Shown: positions 1 through 11,740, numbered from the stretch's first letter. The stretch is 64,000 bases of DNA from Ophiura sarsii (GCA_035610835.1 CM069449.1:57945782-58009781); one strand, 5' to 3'. Notes: a model not told the origin generated them from the letters alone. Numbers and translations: made by a program.

Positions 1-300
1 TCCATCAAAAACTTACCCCCCTCTGAAATTAAAGGCTGTACCATCACATAAACTTGCCCCCTGAAATGGCTATTCCATCAAATAAACTTTCCCCCTCCTT
101 AACTCACCACTCTGAAATAGAAGGCTGTTCAATCAAACTTACCCTCTGAAATGACTATTCCATCAAATAAAGTTTATTTGATGGAATAAAAAGGCTGTTC
201 CATCAAATACACTTACTCCCTCTGAAACAAAAGGCTGTTATACTCTTATTCCCTCTTCAGAGGGGGTAAGTTTATTTGATGGAATAGCCATTTATTTTAG
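1..300. repeat. Degenerate tandem/inverted repeat of a ~30-bp motif
   Basis: Variants of CCATCAAATAAACTTACCCC followed by CTCTGAAA recur about every 30-60 bp in direct orientation. At about 165-185 and 262-300 the same motif is inverted (GTTTATTTGATGGAATA). No reading frame spans it. It is a local simple repeat cluster that probably continues left of the window. Confidence 0.7.
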
Positions 301-1002
301 GAGTTCATCAAACGCCTAAAAAAACTGTGTCAGATAAAAGTGTGTCAGATAAAGTGTCAGGTTACGGAAACACCCGTATTATAGGGACACGCCGCCGCAG
401 GATATGTTTGGATCTGATTTTTAAAACATCTGCTTTAAAACTAAAGGTGTACATGACCAAGGGCGTCAATCCCAGTGTTTTTCAATTTGATAAACTATGT
501 TTTTGAACGAAAAACGGTGTTTATCGTGTGCTCCTAGGAAATAGCAGGAAGAAGTATTGAGGAAGTCAGGAAACCCTAAAATTGTACAGGATCCAATTGG
601 ACTTTTAAGTGAGGACATTCCATTCTCCTGAGGAAGAAAACACTTTCTGCAACCCCTGTCCAAATCTCAATTTTGATAAGAGAAAAGTGTGTGTGTTGTT
701 GAGGGGGGAGGGGGCAGGAGACTTTGGATCGGGTCACACACCTTTAATGGTTATGGTGTGTTTGTTTTTCAATAATAAGACTGCAATAACTAGACGGTAA
801 TACAATCAAATATCCTTTATTAACACTTAACACAATAGAAAACAACTAGCACCAAATGGACAAAGTTGAGCATCATTTACTACATGTATAGAAAAGTGCC
901 AAGAAGCCAACATGCATGTAGGATCCTGTGTGTTCTGTTTATATTCTACCCGATGATCGGTTGAAGCATAAACTTCTATTGTTTATGGTTGAAGTAAAAC
1001 TG
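301..1002. other. Intergenic, no gene seen
   Basis: No ORF with recognisable composition or splice context is seen. Short frames at 466-800 have no domain. The motif CGATGATCGG near 951 recurs at 1322 and 1362, and inverted near 11,860, so it belongs to a dispersed repeat. Confidence 0.5.
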
Positions 1003-1010
1003 CGGATAAG

Positions 1011-1291
1011 CAGACGACGGTGGCTACGAACGGCCGTTAATTTTGAATTTCCGTTGGTTTCAATGTAACAATGGATTTTGATTATATGACCCCATCATAA
1101 AATTCATCATAGGTTAGAAGAAAATTTTTCCAATCCAAAACCGTTCGGGATGGCTAATCATCCCAATTGTAAATGCTATTTTTTGAATTTAAACCGTTGT
1201 TAAGCGGTCGTCCCATTCACTTGATCAGGTAACCTCGTTCGCATATTTTAACCTGAATACTCGTGAATACGCCTATGTCCAGCGTCGTCTG
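1011..1291. mobile_element. hAT-type MITE (family 1), perfect 8-bp TSD
   Basis: This 281-bp element has terminal inverted repeats CAGACGACGGTGG (left) and the complement of CAGACGACGCTGG (right). It is flanked by a perfect 8-bp direct repeat CGGATAAG at 1003-1010 and 1292-1299. An 8-bp target duplication with CAG-starting termini is typical of hAT transposons. There is no coding capacity. The interior matches sequence after exon 3 of the gene ending at 48,306, and related termini occur near 3,470-3,700. Confidence 0.85.
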
Positions 1292-1299
1292 CGGATAAG

Positions 1300-1884
1300 G
1301 ACCAGGGATTTTACCCCCTCTACGATGATCGGCTGTATAGTCTGGTACACATTGGCCATCCGATGATCGGCTGTATAGACACTTCCTAAATTAAAATAAA
1401 TCAGTTATTGTCTGTAGTTTTCCCTTGCCCTTTTTGTGTTGATTGAAGCGTCTGATGTATAACATGGAGACGTATCAATGTAGACTTATTTTCTGTTAGT
1501 GTTATCGTCCCTATGTTTAAGATCAGTACACTTTTACTGAAATAAACTGAATGTTTCTTACCTTTTTTATCACTGATCGAGAGGCGAATGCAGCTGAGCA
1601 ATACCAATGGGGCTATACGTAGCTTGTCTCCCAAACAACGACGAATGATTTTAAGGGCACAAGACTGGTTTGAACTTTGAATGGGATTCAATTAAGGTAT
1701 GGGATTTGTCCAGGGTGGTTGGTTTTGTTCATGCCATAAAATGTTGAAAGATTTTAGGATTACATGTATGGTGGGATTTGTAGAGGACCTATGCCATTAT
1801 CGTTACAGATTTCACAAAACCTTCAAACAGTGCTATCACACCCCGGTGGGGGGGTGGGGGCACTCAACTTTTTTTGGGGGTAGG
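1300..1884. other. Intergenic, no gene seen
   Basis: Contains two copies of a CGATGATCGGCTGTATAG motif (1322 and 1362). No coding exon can be supported. The frame at 1401-1691 has no recognisable domain. Confidence 0.5.
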
Positions 1885-1892
1885 GGTGTGCC

Positions 1893-2413
1893 CAGTGGCG
1901 TAACAGCCGGGGGGGGGGGGGGGGGCACAGTGCCCCCCCCCCTGAAGGTGCTCAGCAGAAAATTCAAACCTACCCACCAGGAAAAATGGGGGGAAGGGAA
2001 AAGAGGAAAAGAAGGGGGAAAGGGAAAGAAAAGAGAGAGAAAGGAAAAAGGGAGGAAAAAGAAAAAGGAAAAGGAGAAAAAAAGGGGAAAGAAAGAAAAG
2101 AAAAAAGGGAAAGAAAGAAAATTTTGCAGTACAAAAAGCACAACAGTCAACAAATTGTTGACTGTTGTGCTTTTTGAACTGTGAAATTGTGTGACCGTGC
2201 GAAATTTTGTGTCCGTGCGGATTTTTTTTTTGACCCTACCCCCCCCCCCCCCCCCCCCCTTACTTACGTGAAATTCACGAGGTGACTGACTGGGAAAAAA
2301 ATTGGGGCAACCTTTTACGAAAAATTCCAGGACGGAATTATTCTAACCAGGATTTTTTTGGGCTGTGCCCCCCCCCCCCCCCCCCCTGACAACCAACCTC
2401 TGTTACGCCCCTG
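1893..2413. mobile_element. hAT-type MITE (family 2) with poly-G/poly-C tracts, perfect 8-bp TSD
   Basis: Termini are CAGTGGCGTAACAG on the left and CTGTTACGCCCCTG on the right. The element is flanked by the perfect 8-bp direct repeat GGTGTGCC (1885-1892, 2414-2421). The interior has long G and C homopolymers, a 130-bp purine-only GA-rich stretch (about 1985-2125) and a small inverted repeat (CAACAGTCAACAAATTGTTG, 2141-2160). The translated frames here are low-complexity artefacts. A relative lies at 47,195-47,607. Confidence 0.85.
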
Positions 2414-2424
2414 GGTGTGCCGCA

Positions 2425-2740
2425 CAGGGTCTCAAAAAGGGGGCTACAGAACTGAACTGAGTGGATTTTATGACAAAAAATAGGGTCTTAGGAACTGATT
2501 TTTCAAAAAAATAGGTCTTGAGAACTGGCCTATAGTTCAATTTTGATTAGCAAGAACGCAAATTTTCGATTGGTTTTGTTGTTGTTTTAGAACGCAAAAT
2601 GTTCAAAGAATTGGGGCTTTGGAATGCAAAATTTGGTGATTTTTGAATTTTCAATAAAATTGGGGTCTTAAGAACTGATGCAGGCTCAAAAGGGGGGTCA
2701 TAAGAACTAGCAGCAGAGGGTGAAAAAGGGGGTCTTCAAC
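2425..2740. repeat. Degenerate short repeats around GGTCTTAAGAACTGA
   Basis: Variants of a GGGGTCTTAAGAACTGA motif recur at about 2485, 2515, 2665 and 2697 with 30-150 bp spacing. This looks like an old, decayed repeat with no coding signal. Confidence 0.45.
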
Positions 2741-3421
2741 GCAGCACGTACATACCTATACTCTTTTCCAATATCAGTGCCCACCCCCCGGGTATCAAAC
2801 CCTCAGTGGTGGCCCTACATGGGTGCAAGAGGGGGCCTTCCCCCCCCCAAAAAAAATGCCCTAAGATTATGCAGTCATAATGAGAACAATATGGGGATTC
2901 CTTTGATATCAAAATATTGCAATGTGAAGAAAAAAATCATCACCAGTGAAGGTTATGCCCCTGAACCTCAACATATTTCCCCACTTATAACTTATCCCTA
3001 CGAGGTGGAGTTTTGATGCAGCATGGGATAATCGATGATTTCCCCTTAGACAGCCATTTTCAGCTACTTTTTATGAAAATATTAGTATGACAATTGAGCA
3101 TTTAGTGGGCAAAAACTCGTAAGATCTACCTTATTTTGTTTAAAGATAAAAACAAAAACATTGTACACAACTGATCATAATTTTATTTTTATTTCACCTT
3201 TCTCATCTGTTATTTCACCTGGTCAGGGACTTTGTGTGGTACATGTAGGTGTACATGAAATACAACCAATATTTTTTTAAACAAAACAAGCCAAGATTTT
3301 TGCCCAGTAATGCTCAATTATCAGCGCTTTCATAAAATATAAATTTATATGCTTAAAATATATTGAATATATTGTCAGGGGTATGCCAGTGAGCTTGCCG
3401 ATCGGGTCCACTTTTAAATGA
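2741..3421. other. Intergenic, no gene seen
   Basis: AT-rich with C-runs (2838-2856). No domain-bearing ORF, TIR pair or target duplication was recognised. Confidence 0.45.
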
Positions 3422-3423
3422 AA

Positions 3424-3736
3424 ATTTGGTCAGCATAGAACTGGTGGCGCTATACTGATCAGGCGTGATTGTAGCAGACGACACGACGCTGGCCACGCGT
3501 CTCTCAGACGACCCAATTTGTCAACGGGAGTGCACTATTTTGAATTATTTTTAACAGTCATCGCCCGGTTAACGATGACAATTCTTCTAATTATGATGAA
3601 TTTGTCAAAATGATAAGATTAACATTCGCGATTACGTGTTATTCACCTTATTTATTACGTATTCAACATTTAGGTTTCGCGTGGCCACCGTCGTCTGTGT
3701 AAATCCACAACGCCCTCAAACCTATGCTGACCAAAT
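3424..3736. mobile_element. Nested inverted-repeat element (MITE-like)
   Basis: An outer inverted repeat ATTTGGTCAGCATAG (3424-3438) pairs perfectly with CTATGCTGACCAAAT (3722-3736). Inside it, ACGACGCTGGCCACGCG (about 3480) pairs with CGCGTGGCCACCGTCGT (about 3682). The inner termini resemble the hAT MITE at 1011-1291 (CAGACGACG). No clear target duplication is visible, so the copy is probably old or rearranged. Confidence 0.55.
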
Positions 3737-4015
3737 ATTACGTTAAACCTGGTTAAACACTGTTAAACGCGTTCAACGCCGGTCACCGACACATTCGATG
3801 AATACCATAATTTATGTAATTTATGCAAACGGCCCCGTTTTCGCTACGTGTGTTAGTATAGGACTTTCCTATCCCAAAATTAATAGTATCCCTGATATTG
3901 TATTAAGTAAATACATGTAGGTGAAAAATGGCTGTCAGAATGGGCTACCTTTTTTAACCACCCTGTATTTCACATAAGATTGTCTCTTACTTCAATTGAA
4001 CAATAAGGAAGCTAA

Positions 4016-4497
4016 AGGGAAGTGGTGGTGTTGACAATTTTAAATGTTTAAAAATTCACTTCAGAATTCAAGATGAACATTAAAATTGCCATTATTGTTG
4101 TTTCTACTAACAAAAACACAGCAACACTTGATAACAATACCATCGCTATTTATTGAAAAATGCCCTCTATGCAAATATGGTTCGCGTTATGTATCACGCG
4201 TACTGCAGGGGGATACTGTCGGACGCAAAATGCTGATCTGCCAGAGATCAGCATTTTTTAATCAACATTTTGTTGTACAAAGAGGGCTGATTTTTCTTAA
4301 TCCTTATAGGTGTAAGTTCATACATGTAATACAATTCGTCGCTGTTCTGACATACCGGCACATCACAACAGAAATAAGTAAAGAGATGTGCCGGTATGTC
4401 AGAACAGCGACGAATTGTAAAAATATACAAATCCCATTTTGTATCATATATTTTTGTAATTGAGGGCGCTGCCTCCACCACATCTCTTAATGCCCCT
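4016..4497. mobile_element. TTAA-flanked MITE, copy A, with a foldback insert
   Basis: Same family as 11,975-12,377. The right end is followed by TTAA (4498-4501); the left end follows a degenerate CTAA. Terminal AGGGGCATTAAGAGATGTGG is imperfectly inverted at the left end. Internally a hairpin ATGCTGATCT/AGATCAGCAT lies at about 4230-4256. A 76-bp foldback (4337-4412; perfect 28-bp arms, 20-bp loop) interrupts it between AATT direct repeats and is absent from copy B. TTAA target sites are typical of piggyBac and Kolobok transposons. Confidence 0.7.
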
Positions 4498-4501
4498 TTA
4501 A

Positions 4502-5283
4502 AAGGCCCATGCAGGTATTGATTTTTGTAGAAACCATATACAACTATGTATTTGTCTAACAACCCACAGGAATACCCATAACAGTTTTCAAAATCTAAGA
4601 TACATTTATAACTACTCCCTTTTCCCCCTAAATGTCACAATTGACATCCATCACCAGATATGCATTTATACAAATGTATCACCTTTTTGTGAAAAACTAT
4701 CCATTCTGCATATTTTTGTTTGTTTGCTTATTATTTTGTGATTTATTGTTTTTTCCCGGAGCATGAGATTCACCTCTGAAATGCCCAACGTGAGCATACC
4801 AATTCATAAGCAAATTTATCAGCTATAGTTTGATCAGTTCTAAATTGGCGAAGCCTCTTGACACAACATGCGAATGAATACAGAAGGAAGAGGGCATGCA
4901 TGAAGGCAACAAGCGCATACTGTGCATTTGTGATGTGTATGCGTCCAAAACCGCATACATGTGGCTATAATTGGGCACATACGCTTGGATTACTTTTGCG
5001 TGCGGAAAGGTACATAACGAATATTTCTCGCCAATTTGGATCTGATTACACTATAGAATATAAGCACTGTTATCATTATTAGAAATTAACTGAGCTCAGA
5101 ATTATAACAAAACTGAGCAACTTTCATTTTTGGTGCAACTGTTGAGTACAATGCACTATATTTTGTCAAAGAATTGATACATAGCTATGGCTGGGACATA
5201 CATGTAGATGTACCCTATTTCCTATAATTGAGCATCATACCATTGGTTTGCGTTGCATTCAGTAGTCGCCTCTGTTTTTCTAA
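4502..5283. other. Region 3' of zinc-finger gene 1, no gene seen
   Basis: Downstream flank and presumed 3' UTR side of the minus-strand zinc-finger gene. Frames here (for example 4858-5082) lack any domain. No repeat boundary was recognised. Confidence 0.4.
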
Positions 5284-8200
5284 CTACACTTTTTTCCTGC
5301 AATTCTTCTCATGTGTCCGAAAGTTGGACCCATAACGAAAACGTTTTGCACAAAATTGACACATATACGGCATTTCAAGAGTGTGTATCTTCATGTGTTC
5401 TTTCAGGGTGAACTTCTTGTAGAATCCTTTTTGGCAAACATGGCACTTAAGTTCTCTCTTGCCATGAACCTTCAAATGCTCCTGAAGAGAGGACTTTGCT
5501 GAATAGCCCTTATCACATAGTGTGCATACAAAAGGCTTATCCCCAGTGTGTTGTGATCTTTCATGAGTCTCAACGTCTCTTTTGGAAACAAATCTCTTAG
5601 GGCAATGTGAACATTGCCTGGTCTTGAGTGTCTCCTTAAACTGCACATGAACTTTTTTATGATGTGCCAACCTGGAGCTGTCTGTGAATCGCTTCTCACA
5701 TTGATTGCACTGGTATGGCAATTCACCCGTGTGTTTCCTCACGTGAGCGGTCAAGCTCTGTTTACGCGAGAACTGTTCGGAACACGAATCGCATTTGAAT
5801 AATTTCAAACCGGTATGGGTCGCCATGTGGATCTTATACTCTGCCAATCTATTGTAACCCTTACCGCAGTCTTTGCAAGTGTATCGGTATACGCCCTGAT
5901 GTTTCCCTTTGAGATGAAGCTGGAAGTTTGCGTTATCCTTGTAGGATTTCTCACATAGAGGACACTGGATTTTGGTTTGATTCAATGAAGATGAGTGTAA
6001 CCGTTTGATGTGACGGGCTACATCATTTTTTCTTTTAAAACATCTTCCACAATGATGACAGGAAGGGTTGTCTTTTGATTCATGCAGCTTCTCATGGGCT
6101 TGCAATTTACTCTTAGCCCCAGTGCTGAAAGTTGCTGGGCATTTTGGACATTTTAACATATGATTTAATTGTTTGATATCCGCAACAGAGGAATGCTGCA
6201 ATTTCTGATCCTCAACAGACAACAAAGTGGTAATGCTATTGATATTTTGAGGAATTGGTCCAGAGAATGTTTCATTCATAACAACCGTTTCTTTACTTCC
6301 ATAACTACCATTATTAGAAGACACTGAATAAACCTTCACATTAACTGGGCTATTACATGAATTAGAACTCTTATTATGTTTACATTCATAAATGGACTCA
6401 TCTAAAGAGATAACCTTAAAGTCTGCCTGCAACAAATTAATGCCTGCATTTGCCAGAGCTTGTAGAAGAGAGACACTGCTGTTTTCTTCTTGAGAATCTG
6501 GTACCATTATTAAATCTGCAGACTCAATATTATTCTCCTGTAAACCACTTCTATCTGGTGACTGACTGGTTAGATCTTGCAGAAGACGATCAATGTCTTG
6601 AACAGGTTGTCTACTACTGGACAGTGTGATTTTTGCCATCTCAGAAGTTTGATGCTGATGAGACTCCAGTGAACCATTACTGACACTTGGTGATTGATTG
6701 GAGATGTAATGTAAAAGGTTGGTAGAGTCTAGGGAAGACTGACCATCTTGGCCCATATTTGGATGGCTTGCTTGAAGAGGAACGTAGTTTTGTGCATTGT
6801 GTTCATCTTTCTTGTCCAGGTCGGCAACCTCAACGAATTGTACCTGGACCAATATATCTTGCGACTGCTCATCATGAGTAATTTGTAAAACTGCTTGTTC
6901 GTTATCTGCTTGAACCTGTTCACTAGTGGTATACCTGAATCTTTCTTGTAATTCTTCAGCCTCCATATGCATTATCTCGTGAACTCCACCAATATGCCTC
7001 ACAGTTTCTTCAGCATATTGCTGATGAAAGGTATTGTTCTCTGAAGGCACTAACAGGTTATCTTGTACTTGATCTTGTACAGGTGATTGACTTTGCTCTC
7101 GCACACCGATGTTTGTATATTGTCCATCACTTTGAGCGACCACCTGCTGTAAGGCTTCCACACCTTGTGAATGCTGGTCGCTATTGTCTTGGTCTTTTGC
7201 AGACGATTGTAGGACATGTGCTTGCAACGTTACAGCGGTATGTTGCTCCATATTGCTTTGCAACTTGGCATCAATATCCTGTGCAGAAATTACACCTGGT
7301 GATTTCTCATCTTAAAGGTGTGCTGATTGGCTTTGCATTTCCATGGTACTGTTGGTATACATGTATAACTTCTTCATCATTTATGTCTCTGCACAATGAG
7401 CAGCTTTCCATACACCTGCAAGGATAAGAGAAAACAATAGATTTACATTGATGTTTACCTAAAAGTTGTGTGGACAAGGGGATACCCACTCCCTTCCTTA
7501 AATTGTTCCCATCTAGCTGTTGCCTTATTCTTGAATTCATCCGTCTATTTGAACAGTGTTACAATATAATGAAAAAGTCGCCTCATCACTCAGCAAAAAA
7601 AAATACTGGGAAACTTGTAATTGACTTTCATTAGCCTTATGACTTACAAAATGTAGTCTTACCAAGGAGTTAAAGTAAACAATTCCTTGGTCTTACTTAA
7701 AGTCCCGGGGAGAGGGGGGGGGGTTAATTAGTGGATGAGATTACGAGGATGTGCCGCCAAATATGGTCCCATTTTTCACCTTCTGGTAAATGAATCAAAG
7801 CCATTTTTGGTAAATGTATGGGTCTGAAAACATTTTACACTTTTAAAAAGTATTTTCATATATATTGCAATTCAGTTCAACACTGATGTATGACGATTGA
7901 CGGTGGGGGTGCGTCATTTGAGACAGTCATGGTGCGTCACAAAAATTGACTAAGGATACCGTCATTGTTTGACAAAGGTTCGTCACAATTGTGGCAATGG
8001 TCCATCACAATTGTGACGCAGGGGTGGGGTGCGTCATGGGGCAATGTCTTAATTGGTAGACTTCCCGTAAGGCCAAAAATTTTTTTTTGTTATATTGGCG
8101 TAACCCGCCCGACCCTAAAAATACGCCCGACCCTACACTTTTTTTTTTTTTTCAGTGAAAAAAAAAAAAAAAAAACCAACCGACCGACCCTAAAAAATAA

Positions 8201-9488
8201 AAAAATTAAAAAAATAAATGTTTTTTCTCGAACGAAATACGACGGTGCTTCTAACAAACAATAGGGAATGTTTAAACTCGGTTAACATTGTTCAAAAACA
8301 GCTGCTAAAAAAAAAATTTAAAAAAAAAAAAAAAAAATCCCTACCTACCTACCCTATTTTTGTTCAGCCCGTTACGCCAATATAACAAAAAAAAATTGTT
8401 GGCCTAAGTGATGTGCACATGCTCATAACAATTAAAATTTGTTGTTGTAGTACACAGTTTATTCCGTACTGGACGTCTAGCAAGATATAGCCCGTCATGG
8501 TACATAAAGTGATGCACCATTCCGGGGGTGGTCGGATAGTGTGTCATACAACTGACATGTGCATTACACTGTATGAGAGTTCATGTATGTTGAAATGGTT
8601 GTTAAAATGTTATATTGTAGGACAGACCTCTATTGAGACTATCTATTCTAAGGGACCGTTCATAAATACTTTGGTGGTGGGGGACTGGATTATTTCATTT
8701 TTGGTATTCAAAACTTGAGTGACCCCCCCCCCCCCCTTTCACCATGCCACAAACTTTTTGACCCCCCCCCCCTGTATTATGGATCTACACCTAAAACTTT
8801 CTTGTCCCCCTTTGCAAAGTATCAACACTTTTTGCTGCCCCCCCCCCCATAATTATCCAGCGTAAATTTGACGTCCATACACCTTAAATTAGGAGCGTTT
8901 ACTTTATGACAAACTAAAAGTAAACTAAAAAGTAAATGCAATTCTAAACACAATAAGTAAGTTACTCAAAACTAAACTTTTCTTGCATTTTGCACCCAAT
9001 TGACCTCAAAGCACGCAAAGTGAGTGAATATAATCACAGATAATTCACCATCTGTGATTTATTAATAATAGAAAATAAGAAAATGCCAAGGGCAACACGA
9101 CCCTGCTAACACACAACGTTCTTAAAACGTTTAAAACGTTTAAAACGTTCTTAGAACGTTTTTAGAACGTTGTGTGTTAGCAGGGGAGTCTGTGGGCCGA
9201 GTCGCCTTACATTACATGTTTGGCAAATTGTCATGTAGGTCGAGTTGTCTTATCGCTGAGTTGTCTCGAAGGCCGAGTTGCATTGGCCGAGTTGTCTCAG
9301 TCAAAGCCTAAAAGGCCGAGTTGTCCTGATTCCATTCTAAAGTAAAAGCAATAGCTTTAATTTAAGAATGTTAATTTACCTGCATGGTTGACTACCGATA
9401 CTCTACCAGCAGGCTCCAGTTTAATTGATGTAAAATCATCGAAATCATGTAAATCACCACCAAAAGCCAACCCTTCTTTTCTAAACAT
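5284..9488 (-). CDS. C2H2 zinc-finger protein, 10 fingers, two exons
   Basis: Coding exons read as 9488-9380 and 7310-5284 (minus), about 711 aa. Exon 1 gives a 36-aa leader starting MFRKEG, with a psi-K-x-E sumoylation-type site (IKLE, residues 22-25), and ends at a GT donor in phase 1. Two acceptors keep the frame: after TTTAAG (exon from 7310) or after CACCAG (exon from 7295). Residues ~40-420 are Q/S-rich and acidic, like an activation or interaction region. Residues ~423-709 hold ten C2H2 fingers; the last ends in Cys (C2HC) close to the terminus. Linkers are mostly non-canonical, with one TGDKPF and one TGELPY. Known biology: tandem C2H2 arrays bind DNA in the nucleus. The specific orthologue is not recognised. 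It is head-to-head with the zinc-finger gene at 13,231. The finger exon is certain; the join to exon 1 is inferred from splice phase. Confidence 0.85.
7311..8070. other. Intron 1 of zinc-finger gene 1 (proximal part)
   Basis: Between the two coding exons. A short minus-strand frame (MESCSLC..., about 7425-7312) follows a CAG but does not join the flanking exons in phase, so it is treated as intronic. G-run at 7711-7721. Confidence 0.5.
8071..8404. mobile_element. PIF/Harbinger-like MITE with 3-bp TSD TAA
   Basis: Inverted termini GGCCAAAAATTTTTTTTTG (left) and the complement of GGCCAACAATTTTTTTTTG (right) continue through TTATATTGGCGTAAC, giving about 34 bp of TIR. It is flanked by TAA on both sides (8068-8070, 8405-8407). 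A 3-bp TWA duplication with GGCC termini fits the PIF/Harbinger superfamily. The interior is A/T homopolymer-rich and non-coding. It lies in intron 1 of the zinc-finger gene. Confidence 0.7.
8405..9100. other. Intron 1 of zinc-finger gene 1 (distal part)
   Basis: Contains three C-runs (8720-8735, 8762-8773, 8838-8848) downstream of a GGGACCGTTCATAAATAC motif. This looks like a decayed repeat with only one end recognisable. No exon found. Confidence 0.4.
9101..9185. mobile_element. 85-bp hairpin MITE
   Basis: CCCTGCTAACACACAACGTT at 9101-9120 is perfectly inverted as AACGTTGTGTGTTAGCAGGG at 9166-9185. The interior is a repeat of AAAACGTT. It can fold into a single long hairpin and has no coding potential. 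Confidence 0.7.
9190..9330. repeat. Short degenerate repeat GGCCGAGTTGTC
   Basis: Five or six variants of GGCCGAGTTG(T/C)C are spaced 15-45 bp apart. The run sits inside the zinc-finger gene intron just downstream of exon 1. Confidence 0.5.
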
Positions 9489-10055
9489 CAACCACTGATC
9501 AACTGATGCTGCAGCTGCTATCTATCATCAGTACAATTACACACACTATAGCAGACGCACCAGTGTAATCGAAAACTAAATAACACTTCGCAGAAATCGT
9601 CAATTCCGGATCTGCGGTAGAGACGCATTTTGCCATTATTTGGGTGACGAGCTTTAAATAAGCTAAATTTTAATCATTTTGCTTGATCTTTTTGCTTTTT
9701 GATAACTTTACTAAATTTGTTTGTTTTAAACTCCTATGCGAATGGATGCATCGGAATCATCGGTGAGTGCAGTGAAGTGTTCTCTCATAAGTGTGCTATT
9801 TGTTCACATTTTTTACCCTTTGTCATGCTTGTACCAAAGTCTAAGATATGATGTCCGGCCCACACAGCCTTGAAGCCAATGAAATGCTTGCAAACAAGTA
9901 AGCTTTTTATGAATAAGCTTATTTGACTTGAACTTACTGAACATACTGAGGTGCCACACTCTTGGTACTTGGTACTTGGTAGGTTGGTCCTCCAAAACAC
10001 TCATCTGAGTTTTAACTGGAGGTGCGGATAGGGTAGGGTGGACTAATTTGTAGAT

Positions 10056-10089
<34 letters not shown>

Positions 10090-10740
10090 GAGGTGATCAT
10101 ATCAAATCGTTTGGGGCCATTCAAATAAACTACTAAACGCAAAATTTCTATTGTAGAATTTCTTTTGAAAACCCACGAAAAATCCTCCTAAAATGCTGGC
10201 CGTTTACACTTAAATTGTCATAAATAAAAATATATAATTCGGAACCCCCAGTAATCGACCTCCATGTGAAGCTAATAATATTCTCTCTCGAAATATATTT
10301 TTTTCAAGTGCATATATATTACAGTCGAACCGAAAATAATTTTTATCTGTGTCAAATTTCAGGAAAAACATGCGCCGTTCTGTGCTTGAAAGCTCGCGTT
10401 ACACAGAGTTTTTAGAAATTCGAGTCCTACCCCGGGTTCTTATGGACGCCTTAAAGGTCCCAAGAGGGCGGCCTAATGCCTGGTAATCGGGTTTGAGATG
10501 AAGCTAAATAAATTTCCTGGTTCCTCGTGCAAAAATTAATCTGATTGGATAATCAGGGCGACCGTAATTAACATTTAAAGGGTCAGAGGGTAATTTATTG
10601 TAAACTGGCATTTCCCATATCTCCCGTGTTGAGAACAAACGGTACTATAGAGAATGTGTTTGAATTGTGGTGGCCTTGTGCATTGTTGCGTAGTCGGGCG
10701 TTAAGTGCTTAGATAAATACAACCTGAAAGCAGGTTAAAG
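9489..10740. other. Upstream region of zinc-finger gene 1
   Basis: 5' side of the minus-strand gene. Contains a roughly 42-bp G-run at about 10,047-10,088 and otherwise AT-rich sequence. The promoter probably lies close to 9,500-9,700, but no core element can be assigned with confidence. Confidence 0.4.
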
Positions 10741-10744
10741 TCGG

Positions 10745-11345
10745 CATACATAAAGGTCCCTTAGAGCTCAAAACGTTTTGATATGGTCAGGGCAGTTTTG
10801 AATTGGACAGGGTTAGTGTGGATGACAGTCTCTGGTTGAAGCTGGTTCCAGTCACGCACTGTTCTCATGAAGTAGGAGTTTGCGAATGTCTTTGGTCTGT
10901 CCTAGTTTGGGTTTGTTGGAATGGGTTGTTATGTCCTTTTCGTGCTCTGGTTGGTTTAGGCAATAGGTTGGGTGTAGTGTTCGTGTTTTATGTCCAGGTG
11001 ACCGTTTATCATCTTGTGGAGACAAGTGAGACGATTTGTTGTTTGCGCCTGTCTTGTAATGATGGCCAGCCCAGTGAGGTGAGGATATTTGTGATGCTAG
11101 TGTCCTTACCATAGGTGTTTGTCACGAACCTTGCCGCATGTTTTTGGACTCGCTCAATCAAATTTATGTTTTTACTTGTGTGGGGATCCCAGGCCGCCGT
11201 TGCATAGTCGTCTAGGTGTGGTCTGACTAGTGTTTGATATAATTTCTCCTTCACATCTGGCTTTGCATGGTAGAAGTTCCTTCGTACAAAGTTTAGCACT
11301 CTAGTTGCTTTACCCGTTGCGAACTCAGTTTGTCTGTTCCACCGG
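10745..11345 (-). pseudogene. CR1-type LINE, 5'-truncated, C-terminal ORF2 fragment
   Basis: On the minus strand, translation gives the region downstream of a reverse transcriptase: YQTLVRPHLDDYATAAWDPH, then RVQKHAARFV, then SLGWPSLQDRR. After frameshifts it ends with TVRDWNQLQPE near 10,850. This order (LVRPxLEYAxxVWDPH, VQRRAARFV, LGWxxLxxRR, TVRDWN) is characteristic of CR1/jockey-group ORF2 C-termini. At least two frameshifts and in-frame stops show it is dead. The catalytic RT core is absent. Confidence 0.8.
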
Positions 11346-11440
11346 AGGTCTTTCTGAATAAATCATCTTGGTTGCCTGTGCAAACCATATATTAGTTGTG
11401 TGTGGCAAGGGTGAGGGGGCTATTTGCCCTTACCCAAATG

Positions 11441-11740
11441 TGACATGAAGTTAAGTTAAGTTAAACAGTTTTTAAATTGTGGGTGTGCTCCCAGCTGACT
11501 CTTTGGCTGAAAGTGTATTTTCTGGCGTCTACCCTCATGTGTTGTTGGTTTTGGAGCTTGTATGAATGACCTCTGGTTGTTGTATTATCAGCTAACTGGA
11601 ATAGATCTGATGAGTTGATGTTATCGATGCCATTGAAGATTCTGTATACTTGGATTAAGTCTGCTCTCCTTGCTCTGTCCTCTAGGGTCATGAGGTTAGT
11701 TTCTTCAGTCTTGACTTGACTTGAGGATTTGATAAAATGA
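11441..11740 (-). pseudogene. Second LINE 3' fragment (different CR1-like lineage)
   Basis: The minus-strand frame ending at 11461 reads LEDRARRADLIQVYRIFNG, then RGHSYKLQ, then a truncated SQRV segment. This is the C-terminal part of a CR1/jockey-type ORF2 (RRxRADLIxVYRIxNG). On the 3' side is a short TTAAC repeat tail (about 11,441-11,465). The sequence differs from the neighbouring fragment, so the two are independent 5'-truncated insertions in the same orientation. Confidence 0.75.

Noticed and set aside
1699..2184. Long plus and minus frames rich in K/R/E or P/F
   Set aside because: They translate the homopurine/homopyrimidine interior of a hAT-type MITE; low complexity, no gene.
3470..3702. 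Clean third copy of hAT family 1 with TSD
   Set aside because: Termini are similar but no 8-bp duplication is present and the left end is rearranged.
7307..7427. Minus-strand mini-exon MESCSLC... upstream of the zinc-finger exon
   Set aside because: Joining it to exon 1 in phase gives a stop; skipping it leaves a consistent frame.
10803..11114. Plus-strand frame opposite the LINE fragment
   Set aside because: Shadow of the minus-strand CR1-like ORF2 remnant.
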